A DNA stretch of 64,000 nucleotides from Lacrimispora saccharolytica (GCA_016899975.1 JACJJN010000012.1:1-64000), one strand, 5' to 3'. Positions 19,255 through 28,946 are shown, numbered from the stretch's first letter. Notes: generated from the letters alone by a model not told the origin. Program-made: numbers and translations.

Positions 19255-20247
19255 TTATTTATTGTAGTTATAGGACAGTGCGCGCGCGATCTCCCACTGA
19301 TATTCCGGAAGCGCTTTCTGCATAGCCAGTGCTTCGTTGATATCGAAATCCACGTACTCACCGTTTCTATAGGCAACCACCCGGTTGGTCTTGCCCTGGA
19401 TCAGAAGATCCACCGCATAGGCTCCCATAATGGACGCATAAACACGGTCTTTACAGGTCGGGCTTCCGCCGCGCTGCATGTGGCCCAGGATCGTCGCACG
19501 GGTCTCCACGCCTGTCGCTGCCTCGATCCGGCGTGCCATGCTGGTAGAATGTCCGATGCCCTCTGCATTGATGATGATATGATGTTTCTTGCCCCGTTTC
19601 CGGTTCTCGATAATATTGTTGATGATCTTCTGCTCGTCGTAATCATATTTCTCCGGCAGCAGAATGTCCTCGGCGCCGTTGGCGATACCGCACCACAGAG
19701 CGATATAACCTGCGTTTCTTCCCATTACCTCAATGATCGAACAACGCTCATGGGAAGTAGAGGTATCACGCACCTTATCGATGGCTTCCATCGCCGTATT
19801 GACTGCGGTATCGAAACCAATCGTATACTCGGTACATGCAATGTCCAGGTCAATGGTTCCCGGAACACCGACGGTGTTGATCCCTTTGTTCGCCAGTTTC
19901 TGCGCGCCGGCAAAGGAACCGTCTCCTCCGATGACTACCAGACCGTCGATCCCGTTTTTCCTGCAGTTTGCAACTGCCCGCTCAATTCCTTCTTCCGTAC
20001 GCATCTCCGCACATCTGGCAGTATAGAGGATCGTACCTCCACGCTCAATCGTGTCCGATACGTCACGGGCTGACAGATCTATGATCTCTTCGTTCAGCAG
20101 TCCGTCGTAACCTTTGAGAATACCTTTCATCTGGATTCCCTGCTGCAGGCCGCGCCGTACTGCCGCACGGATCGCCGCATTCATTCCAGGTGCATCGCCA
20201 CCGCTGGTCAGAACTCCGATTGTTTTTACCTTGCTTGTCGTTGCCAT
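19255..20247 (-). CDS. pfkA: 6-phosphofructokinase (ATP type)
   Basis: It phosphorylates fructose 6-phosphate in glycolysis. The 330 residues contain GVLTSGGDAPGMNAAIRAAV (ATP loop) and VVIGGDGSFAGA, where Gly in GGDGS points to ATP rather than pyrophosphate as donor. MGRNAGYIALWCGIANGAED and MARRIEAATGVETRATILGH follow. The catalytic loop reads GTIDLDIACTEYTIGFDTA: the catalytic Asp of TID is present, but the usual TIDND has Leu for Asn. The ATG at 20247 is preceded by GGAGG. It forms a single-gene unit with the terminator at 19203-19241. Confidence 0.95.
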   Translation of the reverse strand: MATTSKVKTIGVLTSGGDAPGMNAAIRAAVRRGLQQGIQMKGILKGYDGLLNEEIIDLSARDVSDTIERGGTILYTARCAEMRTEEGIERAVANCRKNGIDGLVVIGGDGSFAGAQKLANKGINTVGVPGTIDLDIACTEYTIGFDTAVNTAMEAIDKVRDTSTSHERCSIIEVMGRNAGYIALWCGIANGAEDILLPEKYDYDEQKIINNIIENRKRGKKHHIIINAEGIGHSTSMARRIEAATGVETRATILGHMQRGGSPTCKDRVYASIMGAYAVDLLIQGKTNRVVAYRNGEYVDFDINEALAMQKALPEYQWEIARALSYNYNK

Positions 20248-20322
20248 ATGAAATTCCTCCATCTCATCACACACAATTATGAAATTTTTTTAACAATCAC
20301 ACACATCTTCATTCTAAAGCAT

Positions 20323-23300
20323 TTACCGGCGTTTTTCAATACTCTTTTCTACAACTTTCACGTTCTCACTGCCATATTTTTCATTCAAAATACCCAGCAG
20401 TTCCTCTCCGATTTTGACACCTCTGCTCGGAGGAAGCCGCTTCATCGCCTTCTGAGCCCGGATATACAGCACCACCTGGTCGCTGCCGTCGGAAGCCGCC
20501 AGGACCCGGTACAGCTCCGCCACCTCCTGCTCATAGGCCGCTTTGTCCGGAAACTGGATCCAAAGCTCTCTTGGCATATCCTCGAAGGCATACATCTTCT
20601 CGCAGATCAGTTTGCTCGCCTTGTCATCCTCCGCAGATACCCTTCCCTGGATAAACACCTTCGCGTCCTCCTGCATCAGCGCCGCGTTGCGCTCGTAATC
20701 CCGCGGGAACACGACGATCTCCAGCGTTCCCAGAAGATCCTCCAGCGTCAGGAATGCCATGGTTTTATTATTCTTTGTATATTTTATTTTTTTATCCGTG
20801 ATCATTCCGCCGACGATCACTTTCGCTCCGTCCACAACCTTTGGAAATCCGGTTTCCTCATCCGGAAGGAAGTCCGTGGTCACCGCCGTGATATTTTTTC
20901 TCCAGCATTCCTCCTGCTCTTCCAGAGGATGGCCGCTGATGTAGATTCCCAGCACCTCTTTTTCAAAGGCAAGCTTTTCCTCTTTTCCATACTCTCCCAC
21001 ATTCGGCAGCGGGATTTCATAGGAATGTTTGGTCTCAGCGTCCACAAAATCGAACAGGCTCATCTGGCCGGTCAGCGAATTCTTCCTCTCCTGCGCCGCC
21101 GCGTCAAGCACCGAAATATAAATCTGCATCATCTGCTTTCTGGTGGCTCCCAGACTGTCGAAGGCTCCGGATTTGATGAAATTCTCCACCGTCTTTTTGT
21201 TGATCTCTTTTCCGGTCATGCGCCCGGCGAAATCCTGCAGGGAGACAAAGGGACCATTCTCTTCTCTCTCCCTTGTCACCGCCTCCATCACCGGTTTCCC
21301 GATTCCCTTGATCGCGGACATTCCGTAACGGATGCTCTTTCCCTCTACCGTAAAGATTCCTTCACTCTGGTTCACGTCCGGCGGAAGGATCGAGATTCCC
21401 ATCTGACGGGAATTCAGGATATACTCCGCCACTTTGCCCGGATTATCGATGCAGGAAGTCATCAGCGCCGCCATAAATTCCACCGGATAATAATATTTCA
21501 GCCATGCCGTCTGGTAGGAAACCACCGCATAGGCGGCAGCGTGGGATTTATTAAACGCATATTTGGCAAAATCGATCATCTCGTCATAGATCTTGTTGGC
21601 GATCTTCTCGCTGATCCCGTTGTTGACGCAGCCCGGCACCCCGTCCTCCGGATTTCCGTAGACAAAACTTTCCCTCTCTTTTTCCATGACGGCTGCTTTT
21701 TTCTTGGACATGGCACGGCGCAGAAGATCAGCACGCCCCAGAGAATAACCCGCCAGCGCCTGTACGATCTGCATGACCTGCTCCTGATAAACGATACACC
21801 CGTAAGTCTGTTCCAGGATCGGTTTCAGCAGAGGCGTATCATAGGTCACGGTCTCCGGATGGTTCTTTCCTTTGATGTACTGAGGAATAAAATCCATCGG
21901 TCCCGGACGGTACAGGGAGATTCCGGCGATGATGTCTTCCAGGCTTTTGGGTTTCAGCTCCTTCATGAAGTTCTTCATGCCGCCGCTTTCCAGCTGGAAC
22001 ACACCTTCCGTCTTGCCGGAGCCGATCATTTCCAGTACTTTCGGATCGTTGTAATCGATGGCAGAGATATCTATCTTCTGTCCGCTGCTGCGCTCCGCCA
22101 GATGCACCGCATTCTGGATGACTGTCAGTGTACGCAGCCCCAGGAAATCCATCTTCAGAAGCCCCAGTTCCTCCAGCGTAGTCATCGTAAACTGGGTAAC
22201 CAGCGTTCCGTCACTGGCTCTGGACAGGGGGACATATTCGTCCACCGGCTTCTGGCTGATCACGACGCCTGCCGCATGCATGGAGGTATGGCGCGGCAGT
22301 CCCTCCAGACGGCGGGACATGTCGATCAGGTAATGGACCTCATCGTCAGACTCGTACAGCTCCTTCAGCTCATGGTTCATGGTCAGCGCCTTGTCGATGG
22401 TGATATTCAGCTCCGTGGGGATCATCTTTGCGATGGAATCCACCTGAGCATAAGGCATATCCAGCACACGGCCCACATCACGGATCACACCGCGCGCCGC
22501 CAGCGTACCGAAAGTAACGATCTGAACCACCCGGTCTTTTCCATATTTTCTGGTAACGTAGTCGATGACTTCCTGGCGGCGTTCAAAACAGAAATCCACG
22601 TCGATATCCGGCATCGTCACACGTTCCGGATTCAGGAAACGCTCAAACAGGAGCTGATAGCGCATCGGGTCCAGCTGTGTGATCCCAAGCGTATAGGAAA
22701 CCAGGCTGCCCGCCGCCGATCCACGCCCGGGGCCAACCATAATCTCATGGTCTCTGGCGAATTTGATGAAATCCCACACGATCAGGAAGTAATCCACATA
22801 TCCCATGGTCCGGATGGTGTTCAGCTCATAGTCGAGCCGTTCCTTCAGCTCCTCCGTCACCGGATCATAGAGACGCTCCAGTCCCTCACGGCAGAGCTTG
22901 TTCAGATATTCCCATGCGGTATAGCCTTCCGGCACATCGAACCAGGGAAGTTTCGTCACGCCGAATTCAATGTTGACCTCGCAGCGGTCCGCGATCTTCT
23001 GAGTATTTTCCAGCGCCTGCAGCGCATAGGGGAACAGACTGCGCATCTCCTCTTCCGATTTGACGTAGTACTGTCCGCCTTCATAGCGCATACGGTCTTC
23101 ATCGCTGACCTTCTTGCCCGTCTGGATACAGAGAAGGATGTCGTGGGAATCCGCATCCGATTCGTAAGTATAGTGAACATCATTGGTCGCCACCAGTTCG
23201 ATGCCCGTCTCCTGGCTCATCCGCATCAGCTGCTGGTTGACCAGGCGCTGTTCGGGAATTCCATGATCCTGCAGTTCCAGAAAGAAATTTCCCTTTCCGA

Positions 23301-23796
23301 AAATCTCCTGATAACGCAGCGCGGCTTTTTTTCCTTCTTCGTAAAAATTCCGCACCAGATAACGGGGAACTTCTCCCGCGAGGCAGGCGCTCAGGGCAAT
23401 GATACCCTCGTGGTACTGTTCGAGGATCTCCATGTCCACACGGGGCTTATAATAGAAGCCATCCACATACCCCTTGGAGACGATTTTGGTCAGATTGGAG
23501 TATCCAAGATCATTCTCTGCCAGAAGCACCAGATGATAGTAACGTTCTTCTCCTTTGACCGTCTCCCGGTCAAAGCGGGATCCGGGAGCAACATACACTT
23601 CACATCCCAGGATGGGTTTGATCCCGGCCTCTTTGGCTGCCTTATAAAAATCGATACAGCCGAACATCACGCCATGGTCCGTGATGGCGGCGCTGTTCAT
23701 CCCGAGTTCTTTGACCCTGGCGACGTATTCTTTGATTTTATTGGATCCGTCCAAAAGACTGTATTCTGTATGGACGTGAAGATGTGCAAAGCTCAT
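20323..23796 (-). CDS. dnaE: DNA polymerase III alpha subunit
   Basis: The 1157-residue protein has the N-terminal PHP domain (AHLHVHTEYSLLDGSNKIKE), the family C palm with GRGSAAGSLVSYTLG and the catalytic Asp pair in PDIDVDFCFERRQEVIDYV, and the helix-hairpin-helix region. A C-terminal OB-fold follows (GGMITDKKIKYTKNNKTMAF). In Firmicutes PolC is the main replicase and DnaE extends primers, especially on the lagging strand. Length is normal for DnaE1-type enzymes. The ATG at 23796 is seven bases behind AAAGGAG. Confidence 0.96.
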   Translation of the reverse strand: MSFAHLHVHTEYSLLDGSNKIKEYVARVKELGMNSAAITDHGVMFGCIDFYKAAKEAGIKPILGCEVYVAPGSRFDRETVKGEERYYHLVLLAENDLGYSNLTKIVSKGYVDGFYYKPRVDMEILEQYHEGIIALSACLAGEVPRYLVRNFYEEGKKAALRYQEIFGKGNFFLELQDHGIPEQRLVNQQLMRMSQETGIELVATNDVHYTYESDADSHDILLCIQTGKKVSDEDRMRYEGGQYYVKSEEEMRSLFPYALQALENTQKIADRCEVNIEFGVTKLPWFDVPEGYTAWEYLNKLCREGLERLYDPVTEELKERLDYELNTIRTMGYVDYFLIVWDFIKFARDHEIMVGPGRGSAAGSLVSYTLGITQLDPMRYQLLFERFLNPERVTMPDIDVDFCFERRQEVIDYVTRKYGKDRVVQIVTFGTLAARGVIRDVGRVLDMPYAQVDSIAKMIPTELNITIDKALTMNHELKELYESDDEVHYLIDMSRRLEGLPRHTSMHAAGVVISQKPVDEYVPLSRASDGTLVTQFTMTTLEELGLLKMDFLGLRTLTVIQNAVHLAERSSGQKIDISAIDYNDPKVLEMIGSGKTEGVFQLESGGMKNFMKELKPKSLEDIIAGISLYRPGPMDFIPQYIKGKNHPETVTYDTPLLKPILEQTYGCIVYQEQVMQIVQALAGYSLGRADLLRRAMSKKKAAVMEKERESFVYGNPEDGVPGCVNNGISEKIANKIYDEMIDFAKYAFNKSHAAAYAVVSYQTAWLKYYYPVEFMAALMTSCIDNPGKVAEYILNSRQMGISILPPDVNQSEGIFTVEGKSIRYGMSAIKGIGKPVMEAVTREREENGPFVSLQDFAGRMTGKEINKKTVENFIKSGAFDSLGATRKQMMQIYISVLDAAAQERKNSLTGQMSLFDFVDAETKHSYEIPLPNVGEYGKEEKLAFEKEVLGIYISGHPLEEQEECWRKNITAVTTDFLPDEETGFPKVVDGAKVIVGGMITDKKIKYTKNNKTMAFLTLEDLLGTLEIVVFPRDYERNAALMQEDAKVFIQGRVSAEDDKASKLICEKMYAFEDMPRELWIQFPDKAAYEQEVAELYRVLAASDGSDQVVLYIRAQKAMKRLPPSRGVKIGEELLGILNEKYGSENVKVVEKSIEKRR

Positions 23797-23865
23797 TGGA
23801 TCTCCTTTCCTGCTGTCTTTTCTGTTCTCTTTCCTATTGTCTTTTCTGCTGCACGATTACTTTTT

Positions 23866-23896
23866 GTAACAGTTCCGTCGGCTAAACGGCTGCTAC
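23866..23896. repeat. family B palindrome overlapping the cvfB stop codon
   Basis: GTAACAGTTCCGTCGGCTAA continues ACGGCTGCTAC. On the minus strand the TAG stop codon of the cvfB gene is part of its GTAGC end. Confidence 0.6.
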
Positions 23897-24735
23897 CTTC
23901 TGATCCAGATTTTTCCGTCTCTCAGCTCGATCTGTTTTTCCTTCAGCAGGTGACCGACGGCACGTTTGAAGGCAGCCTTGCTCAGACCGAATTCCCGCTG
24001 GATAATCTCCGGGGAAGCTTTGTCGTCGAACGGAAGGACGCCTGCAAATTCTTCTATGATCTGATAAACATTCTCAGAATCTTCCTTGATCTGCTCATGG
24101 GCTTTTGCCCGGGCAGACAGGGTCAGTTTTCCGTCTTCTTTTACGTCTGTGACGCGCAGTTTCAGCTTCTGCCCCACTTTATAGATTCCCTGTGCTTCGC
24201 GTTTCGGGATAAGACCGGAATACTGGTTGTCCACAGCGATAAAGACACCGAAATTATCGCTGATCTCATAAACCAGTCCTTCCACCGTATCTCCGATCAC
24301 ATAAGGAGAACTAGTCTTCAGGAACGGATAGACTTTCATCGTGGCGCACAGACGGCTGCTTTTATCCAGATACAGAGACACCAGCACCTGGTCTCCCGCC
24401 TGAACTCTTCTGGTCTGTTCCCGGAACGGCAGCATCAGATCTTTCTCCAGTCCCCAGTCCAGAAAAGCGCCGATCTTTCCTGCCTGTACAACTTCCAGAA
24501 CGGCAAGGCCGCCAAGGGTCAGCTTTGGTTCTCTCGTCGTCGCGATCATCCGGTCACTGGAATCACGGTAGAGAAAGACTTCCAGGATATCTCCTTCCTT
24601 TGTCCCTTCCGGAACCTGCTTCGCGGGAAGCAGCACCCGCTCCTTTTCTCCGGCTTCCCGGCTTTCGCCCAGGTAGATACCGAACTCTACTTTTTTTACT
24701 ACGGTAAGTTTCTGTTTTCTTCCTAAATTTAACAT
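23893..24735 (-). CDS. cvfB: S1-domain RNA-binding protein CvfB
   Basis: The 280-residue protein is built from S1-like OB-folds followed by a winged helix, as in the CvfB/YitL family: VVKKVEFGIYLGESREAGEK, KIGAFLDWGLEKDLMLPFRE, and GDTVEGLVYEISDNFGVFIA with DNQYSGLIPKREA. The C-terminus has FGLSKAAFKRAVGHLLKEKQ. CvfB binds RNA and affects virulence gene expression in staphylococci; its role here is unknown. It is 96 bp upstream of dnaE on the same strand. Confidence 0.9.
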   Translation of the reverse strand: MLNLGRKQKLTVVKKVEFGIYLGESREAGEKERVLLPAKQVPEGTKEGDILEVFLYRDSSDRMIATTREPKLTLGGLAVLEVVQAGKIGAFLDWGLEKDLMLPFREQTRRVQAGDQVLVSLYLDKSSRLCATMKVYPFLKTSSPYVIGDTVEGLVYEISDNFGVFIAVDNQYSGLIPKREAQGIYKVGQKLKLRVTDVKEDGKLTLSARAKAHEQIKEDSENVYQIIEEFAGVLPFDDKASPEIIQREFGLSKAAFKRAVGHLLKEKQIELRDGKIWIRR

Positions 24736-24765
24736 AATTCTCCTTTGCTTTTCGATGGGCCGGTT

Positions 24766-26241
24766 TTACTGCATATCCAGTGCCTTTTTGCTCATCTCCT
24801 CCAGCAGTTCCGTTTTGATCTTATATAACTTATCTGACAGATCCACATACACTTCATGAGGATTTACCAGACGAAGAGATTCTTCCCACAGGGTTGCTTT
24901 TTCTTTCGTGCAGATATCCCGGATTTCCATAACAGACGGAGATTCGTATACGCACATTCCTTTTTTAAAGATCGGCACCAGAAGTTCACGTAAGGTATAG
25001 GTTCCGCCCTTGATCTTTGTCTTTTTCCAGGTTTCGATCGGGTCAAAAATGATCAGATCCTTGCTCTCGTCAAAGGTCTCGTCCGCCAGGCAGATCAGAT
25101 CCGCACGGATCTTTCCCGTCTCCTTGTCATAAATACGGAAAATCGTCTTGTTGCCCGGATTGGTCACCTTTTCGGAATTCTCGGAAAGTTTAATCTTCGG
25201 CGTAAATTCTTCGTTCTCTTTATTTTTCACTGCCGCCAGCTTATACACACCGCCGAATGCCGGCCAGTCGCCGCAGGTGATCAGATTGGTTCCAACGCCC
25301 CAGGAATTGATCTTCGCTCCCTGGGTCTTCAGGCTGTCGATCAGATACTCGTCCAGATCACTGGACGCGGAGATCACTGCGTCCCCAAACCCTGCAGCAT
25401 TCAACATTTCGTATGCTTTTTTGGACAGATATGCCAGGTCGCCGCTGTCGATGCGGATTCCGTAGCCTTTCATGCTTCTGCCTTCCGCCTTCATTTCCTG
25501 GAATACTCGGATTGCGTTTGGCACGCCGGATTCCAGCACATCATAGGTGTCCACCAGCAGGATGCAGGCATCCGGATACAGGTTGGCATAGGTCTTGAAC
25601 GCCGTGTACTCATCCGGAAAACTCATGATCCAACTGTGGGCATGGGTTCCTTTTACCGGCACATCGAACATTTTTCCGGTGAGAACATTGGAAGTGCCGA
25701 TACATCCGCCGATCATCGCGGCGCGGGCGCCGTAAATACCCGCATCCGGCCCCTGGGCGCGGCGAAGTCCGAATTCCATGATCCCATCTCCCTGTGCCGC
25801 ATAGACGACACGGGAAGCCTTCGTGGCGATCAGACTCTGATGGTTGATGATATTCAGGATCGCTGTCTCCACAAGCTGCGCTTCCATCACCGGCGCGATC
25901 ACTTTCAGCAGAGGCTCTCTCGGAAATACCACGGTTCCTTCCGGGATCGCATAGATATCTCCGGTAAAATGAAATCCTCTCAGATATTCCAGAAAATCTT
26001 CATCAAAAATATTCAGAGAGCGCAGATAATCGATATCATCCGGCGAAAAATGCAGGTTGCGAATGTACTCTACCACCTGTTCCAGGCCTGCCGCCACTGC
26101 ATAGGCGCCGCCGCATGGATTCTTGCGGTAAAATGCGTCAAATACGACGATCTGGTCTGTGGGATTCTTAAAATATCCCTGCATCATTGTCAATTCATAT
26201 AAGTCCGTTAATAATGTAAGATTTTGCGTTTGTGTTCTCAT
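24766..26241 (-). CDS. pncB: nicotinate phosphoribosyltransferase
   Basis: It joins nicotinate and PRPP, with ATP hydrolysis, to make nicotinate mononucleotide for NAD salvage. The 491 residues begin MRTQTQNLTLLTDLYELTMM, with FDAFYRKNPCGGAYAVAAGL, the FGLRRAQGPDAG loop, KGTHAHSWIMSFPDEYTAFK (the phosphorylatable His region) and RIDSGDLAYLSKKA. I take the ATG at 26241, behind AGGAG. The gene lies 30 bp upstream of cvfB. Confidence 0.94.
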   Translation of the reverse strand: MRTQTQNLTLLTDLYELTMMQGYFKNPTDQIVVFDAFYRKNPCGGAYAVAAGLEQVVEYIRNLHFSPDDIDYLRSLNIFDEDFLEYLRGFHFTGDIYAIPEGTVVFPREPLLKVIAPVMEAQLVETAILNIINHQSLIATKASRVVYAAQGDGIMEFGLRRAQGPDAGIYGARAAMIGGCIGTSNVLTGKMFDVPVKGTHAHSWIMSFPDEYTAFKTYANLYPDACILLVDTYDVLESGVPNAIRVFQEMKAEGRSMKGYGIRIDSGDLAYLSKKAYEMLNAAGFGDAVISASSDLDEYLIDSLKTQGAKINSWGVGTNLITCGDWPAFGGVYKLAAVKNKENEEFTPKIKLSENSEKVTNPGNKTIFRIYDKETGKIRADLICLADETFDESKDLIIFDPIETWKKTKIKGGTYTLRELLVPIFKKGMCVYESPSVMEIRDICTKEKATLWEESLRLVNPHEVYVDLSDKLYKIKTELLEEMSKKALDMQ

Positions 26242-26348
26242 AACAAATCTCCTCATCTTATTTTTATGTTTTTTCACGGCCTGCGCAGTTAAACTCCGTT
26301 CTACCGGATAATTACGTCCATTATAATACTACTTGCAGGAAAATTCCA

Positions 26349-26376
26349 GTAACAGTTCAGCTGACGGAACTGTTAC
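26349..26376. repeat. family B palindrome supplying the thioesterase stop codon
   Basis: GTAACAGTTCAGCTGACGGA ends ACTGTTAC, close to the consensus. On the minus strand the TAA in GTAAC is the stop codon of the acyl-ACP thioesterase gene. A degenerate half of family C lies nearby at about 26277-26296. Confidence 0.75.
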
Positions 26377-27080
26377 TCTGTAAACTCTACAATAACATAC
26401 GGACGCCCGGAGATATCATTCAATGTCACCACATAAACCCCGTCCTTCTGTGAAATTCCCGGCGTCATCACATCCCCCAGATGCGCCTGGCGCTTATATT
26501 CTGCCCGCAGCCGATGCACCTGAAACTCTTTTGGAAGATACTCGGCGGCAATCGCCACATACTGTCCGTTATTTACATGATGGTTGCTGTCCAGATGGTG
26601 AGAATGTACCATCACTGCTTCCAGAATTTGCTGCTCGCTGGGCACAATAATCTTTCTTCCCGCATATTCCATCGGAAGCGGCTCTTCCATTCCGTAACGT
26701 TCCGTCTCACTGGCATCCGCACGCACCGGACGTCCTGCATCAAGATCCATATACGCCCACTCAGAATACGCACAGGCAATAGTTTCCCCTTTCTCCGTCT
26801 CCATCACAAAATTTCTCGCACCAACAAATCCGCGAAATCCGCACGCCCATGTTCCGGTGCGGATTTCTTCACCCAGCGACGGATACCGGGAAATCTCAAT
26901 CTGCCAGGAAGTGAGCACCCATAATCTGCGCTTTTCTTTCAGATACTGAACCCCGATCCCCAGTTCCTCTGACTGAAAGGTACTGCAGTCCTGAAAATAA
27001 TTGATCAATCCGTGCAGCGGCAGACACAGATTCTCATCCAGCTCGCTGTAACGGATTCTGCTGTCAAAATAATATTTCAA
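26373..27080 (-). CDS. acyl-ACP thioesterase
   Basis: It releases fatty acids from acyl carrier protein. The 235 residues form two hotdog folds: YYFDSRIRYSELDENLCLPL with FQDCSTFQSEELG in the first half, and AVMVHSHHLDSNHHVNNGQY in the second, with the Asn and His expected at the catalytic site of FatA/FatB-type enzymes. Length is normal. I prefer the TTG start at 27080, five bases behind GGAGAG, to the ATG at 27116, which has no ribosome binding site. The stop codon is in a family B repeat. Confidence 0.88.
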   Translation of the reverse strand: MKYYFDSRIRYSELDENLCLPLHGLINYFQDCSTFQSEELGIGVQYLKEKRRLWVLTSWQIEISRYPSLGEEIRTGTWACGFRGFVGARNFVMETEKGETIACAYSEWAYMDLDAGRPVRADASETERYGMEEPLPMEYAGRKIIVPSEQQILEAVMVHSHHLDSNHHVNNGQYVAIAAEYLPKEFQVHRLRAEYKRQAHLGDVMTPGISQKDGVYVVTLNDISGRPYVIVEFTE

Positions 27081-27187
27081 TTCTTCTCTCCTTCTTCCAA
27101 AATCGTTGTAAATCATTATAACACGAAACCTTACGGATACCCATATTTTTTAAATTTTGTTTTTTTAAAAATTTTTCAAAAAAAGGC

Positions 27188-27216
27188 TTGCTTTTTTTAA
27201 GATCATCTGGTAGAAT
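27188..27216 (+). promoter_or_regulatory. promoter of the tRNA-Gln gene
   Basis: TTGCTT (27188-27193) and TAGAAT (27211-27216) with a 17-bp spacer end 20 bp before the tRNA. Confidence 0.7.
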
Positions 27217-27235
27217 ACATTTTGTTGTGAGACAT

Positions 27236-27307
27236 TGGGCTATCGCCAAAGGGTAAGGCAACGGACTCTGACTCCGTCATTTCAAGGTTCGAATCCTTGT
27301 AGCCCAG
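27236..27307 (+). tRNA. tRNA-Gln (anticodon CTG)
   Basis: The acceptor stem TGGGCTA pairs with TAGCCCA. The anticodon stem ACGGA/TCCGT encloses the loop CTCTGAC, giving anticodon CTG, which reads CAG. The T arm has GGTTCGAATCC. The CCA end is not encoded. It has its own promoter and terminator. Confidence 0.95.
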
Positions 27308-27310
27308 CTG

Positions 27311-27343
27311 AAGGAATTCTTTGAGAAAAGAATTCCTTTTTTT
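27311..27343 (+). terminator. terminator of tRNA-Gln
   Basis: AAGGAATTCTT pairs with AAGAATTCCTT, followed by a run of seven T, starting three bases after the tRNA. Confidence 0.9.
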
Positions 27344-27370
27344 GTTATAACCAGAAAATCATGAAAATGA

Positions 27371-27420
27371 CACGCAGCCGGCAGACTTTTCGTCCGCCGG
27401 CTGCGTGATGCTCTTTTTTT
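27371..27420. terminator. strong hairpin terminator, probably bidirectional
   Basis: CACGCAGCCGGC pairs with GCCGGCTGCGTG. The plus strand continues ATGCTCTTTTTTT. It is placed between tRNA-Gln and the end of the minus-strand BFD-like gene and could serve both. Confidence 0.75.
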
Positions 27421-27444
27421 CGACCGCATTACGTGTTCGTCCCA

Positions 27445-27645
27445 TTATGCCATCATAATCTCGGAAATTGCTTCCATAATTTTATCATGACATCCGCCGC
27501 AGCCTGTAGAGCAATGGGTGATCTTCTGTACTTCGTCAAAGCTTTGTACAACATCGGAAAATTTATCCATCTGATGCAGCGCATCTTCCACATCCGCATA
27601 GGATACCTGTTTGCAGTTACAAAGCATTACATTTCTATCTAACAT
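27445..27645 (-). CDS. BFD-like [2Fe-2S]-binding small protein
   Basis: A 66-residue protein with cysteines at 9, 11, 45, 49 and 52 (MLCNCKQVSYADVEDAL, then ITHCSTGCGGC). This is the C-x-C...C-x(3)-C-x(2)-C pattern of BFD/bacterioferritin-associated ferredoxins, where four Cys hold a [2Fe-2S] cluster. Related domains also occur in nitrite reductase and NifU. Stand-alone versions are common in Clostridia, and their partner is usually unknown. The ATG at 27645 lies behind GAGGAGG; an upstream longer frame has no ribosome binding site. Confidence 0.82.
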   Translation of the reverse strand: MLDRNVMLCNCKQVSYADVEDALHQMDKFSDVVQSFDEVQKITHCSTGCGGCHDKIMEAISEIMMA

Positions 27646-27770
27646 CTTTGTTTCCTCCTCGTTATTACTTTCCATTATTATTTGTGTTTCCATTTTTTCC
27701 GACTACTGTTCTGCTGGAAACCCACTTTCTTTTCATCAGCAGTCAGGCAGACGGAAGTGTTACCTCTATT

Positions 27771-28946
27771 TTACTCTGTCAGATAATCTTTGTCTACTGT
27801 TATCACGCACTGATACCTGGAATCTACTTCTTTCATCAGGGATTCCACCTGATGGACCACCTTCTTCGCCTCTTCCGGCGTATAGGTAAACGGGATCATC
27901 AGATCAAAAATCAGATTGATCTGCTCCTGCCCGTTAACCACACGAAAATCATGAAAGGACAGCTGCGGATCCAGCGCCTGAACAACACCGTTCAGTTTCG
28001 TCTTTACGGCAAGTACTTTCTCATCATGAATCTCCACCGGATCCATGTGAATCACCAGAAAAATATTCAGCTTTCTTGCAACGTCCCTCTCAATCCGGTC
28101 AATGATCTCATGGGATACTTCGATATCTGTCTCCCTGGGTACTTCCGCATGGATCGAAGCCATACTGCGGTTGGGGCCATAATTGTGGATGATCAGATCA
28201 TGAGTGCCGACAATGCCGTCATAAGATTCCACCATCTCCTGGATCTGATGGTACAGTTCCGGATCCGGTCTCTGACCAATCAGCGGTTCCAGGGTATCTC
28301 TGGCAATATTGATACCGGACCAGATAACCAGAAGGGAAACCGCCAGGCCGGCAATCGCATCCACATTTGCCGACGTAAAATAACCTATTAATATAGAAGC
28401 AAGAGTTGCGCTGGTGACGATCACATCCCCGGTGGAATCCGCCGCCGCTGCCAGCATAACTTTGGAGTCAATTCTCTTTCCAAGCTTGCGATTAAAAAGA
28501 GACATCCAGAGCTTAACGCCCACAGACAACAGAAGGATCAGAAACGGAACCCACTCAAAAGCAATCGGTTCCGGATCAAACAGCTTACCAAAAGAGCTTC
28601 TGAAACAGGTAATTCCCACTTCGATTACCAGGAACGAGACGATCAGCGCCGCGATGTATTCAATTCGCCCGTGTCCGAACGGATGCTCCTTGTCTGCCGG
28701 CTTGCTCGCCATTTTTACGCCGACAAAGCTGATGATAGACGACGCGGCGTCCGAAAGATTGTTCAGGGCATCCGCCATGATCGCCAGAGAATTCATCAGC
28801 AGCCCGATCACCAGTTTTGTACCAAACAACAGTACGTTGCACAAAATACCCACGCAGCTGGACAAAATGCCGTAACGGGTGCGTACCTGCGCGTCTTCCG
28901 TGTTTTGATAATCCTTTACAAATTTTTTTACAAGATATTCCGTCAT
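27771..28946 (-). CDS. cation diffusion facilitator (divalent metal exporter)
   Basis: A CDF transporter of about 391 residues with six membrane helices and a cytoplasmic C-terminal domain. Helix 2 carries IMADALNNLSDAASS and helix 5 ADSTGDVIVTSATL, the paired metal-binding Asp positions; HPFGHGRIEYIAAL follows helix 2. The C-terminal domain has VGTHDLIIHNYGPNRSMASI and VIHMDPVEIHD. Mn2+, Fe2+ or Zn2+ are the usual substrates; the Asn/Asp-rich helix 2 leans to Mn, but this is inference. The start may be 28946 or the ATG at 28979; neither has an ideal ribosome binding site. Confidence 0.9.
   Translation of the reverse strand: MTEYLVKKFVKDYQNTEDAQVRTRYGILSSCVGILCNVLLFGTKLVIGLLMNSLAIMADALNNLSDAASSIISFVGVKMASKPADKEHPFGHGRIEYIAALIVSFLVIEVGITCFRSSFGKLFDPEPIAFEWVPFLILLLSVGVKLWMSLFNRKLGKRIDSKVMLAAAADSTGDVIVTSATLASILIGYFTSANVDAIAGLAVSLLVIWSGINIARDTLEPLIGQRPDPELYHQIQEMVESYDGIVGTHDLIIHNYGPNRSMASIHAEVPRETDIEVSHEIIDRIERDVARKLNIFLVIHMDPVEIHDEKVLAVKTKLNGVVQALDPQLSFHDFRVVNGQEQINLIFDLMIPFTYTPEEAKKVVHQVESLMKEVDSRYQCVITVDKDYLTE

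Noticed and set aside
20248-24726. A 1492-codon open frame on the plus strand opposite dnaE and cvfB
   Set aside because: It is antisense to two well-conserved genes whose motifs are intact, has no ribosome binding site, and its translation has no recognisable domain. GC-rich third positions in dnaE keep the opposite frame open.
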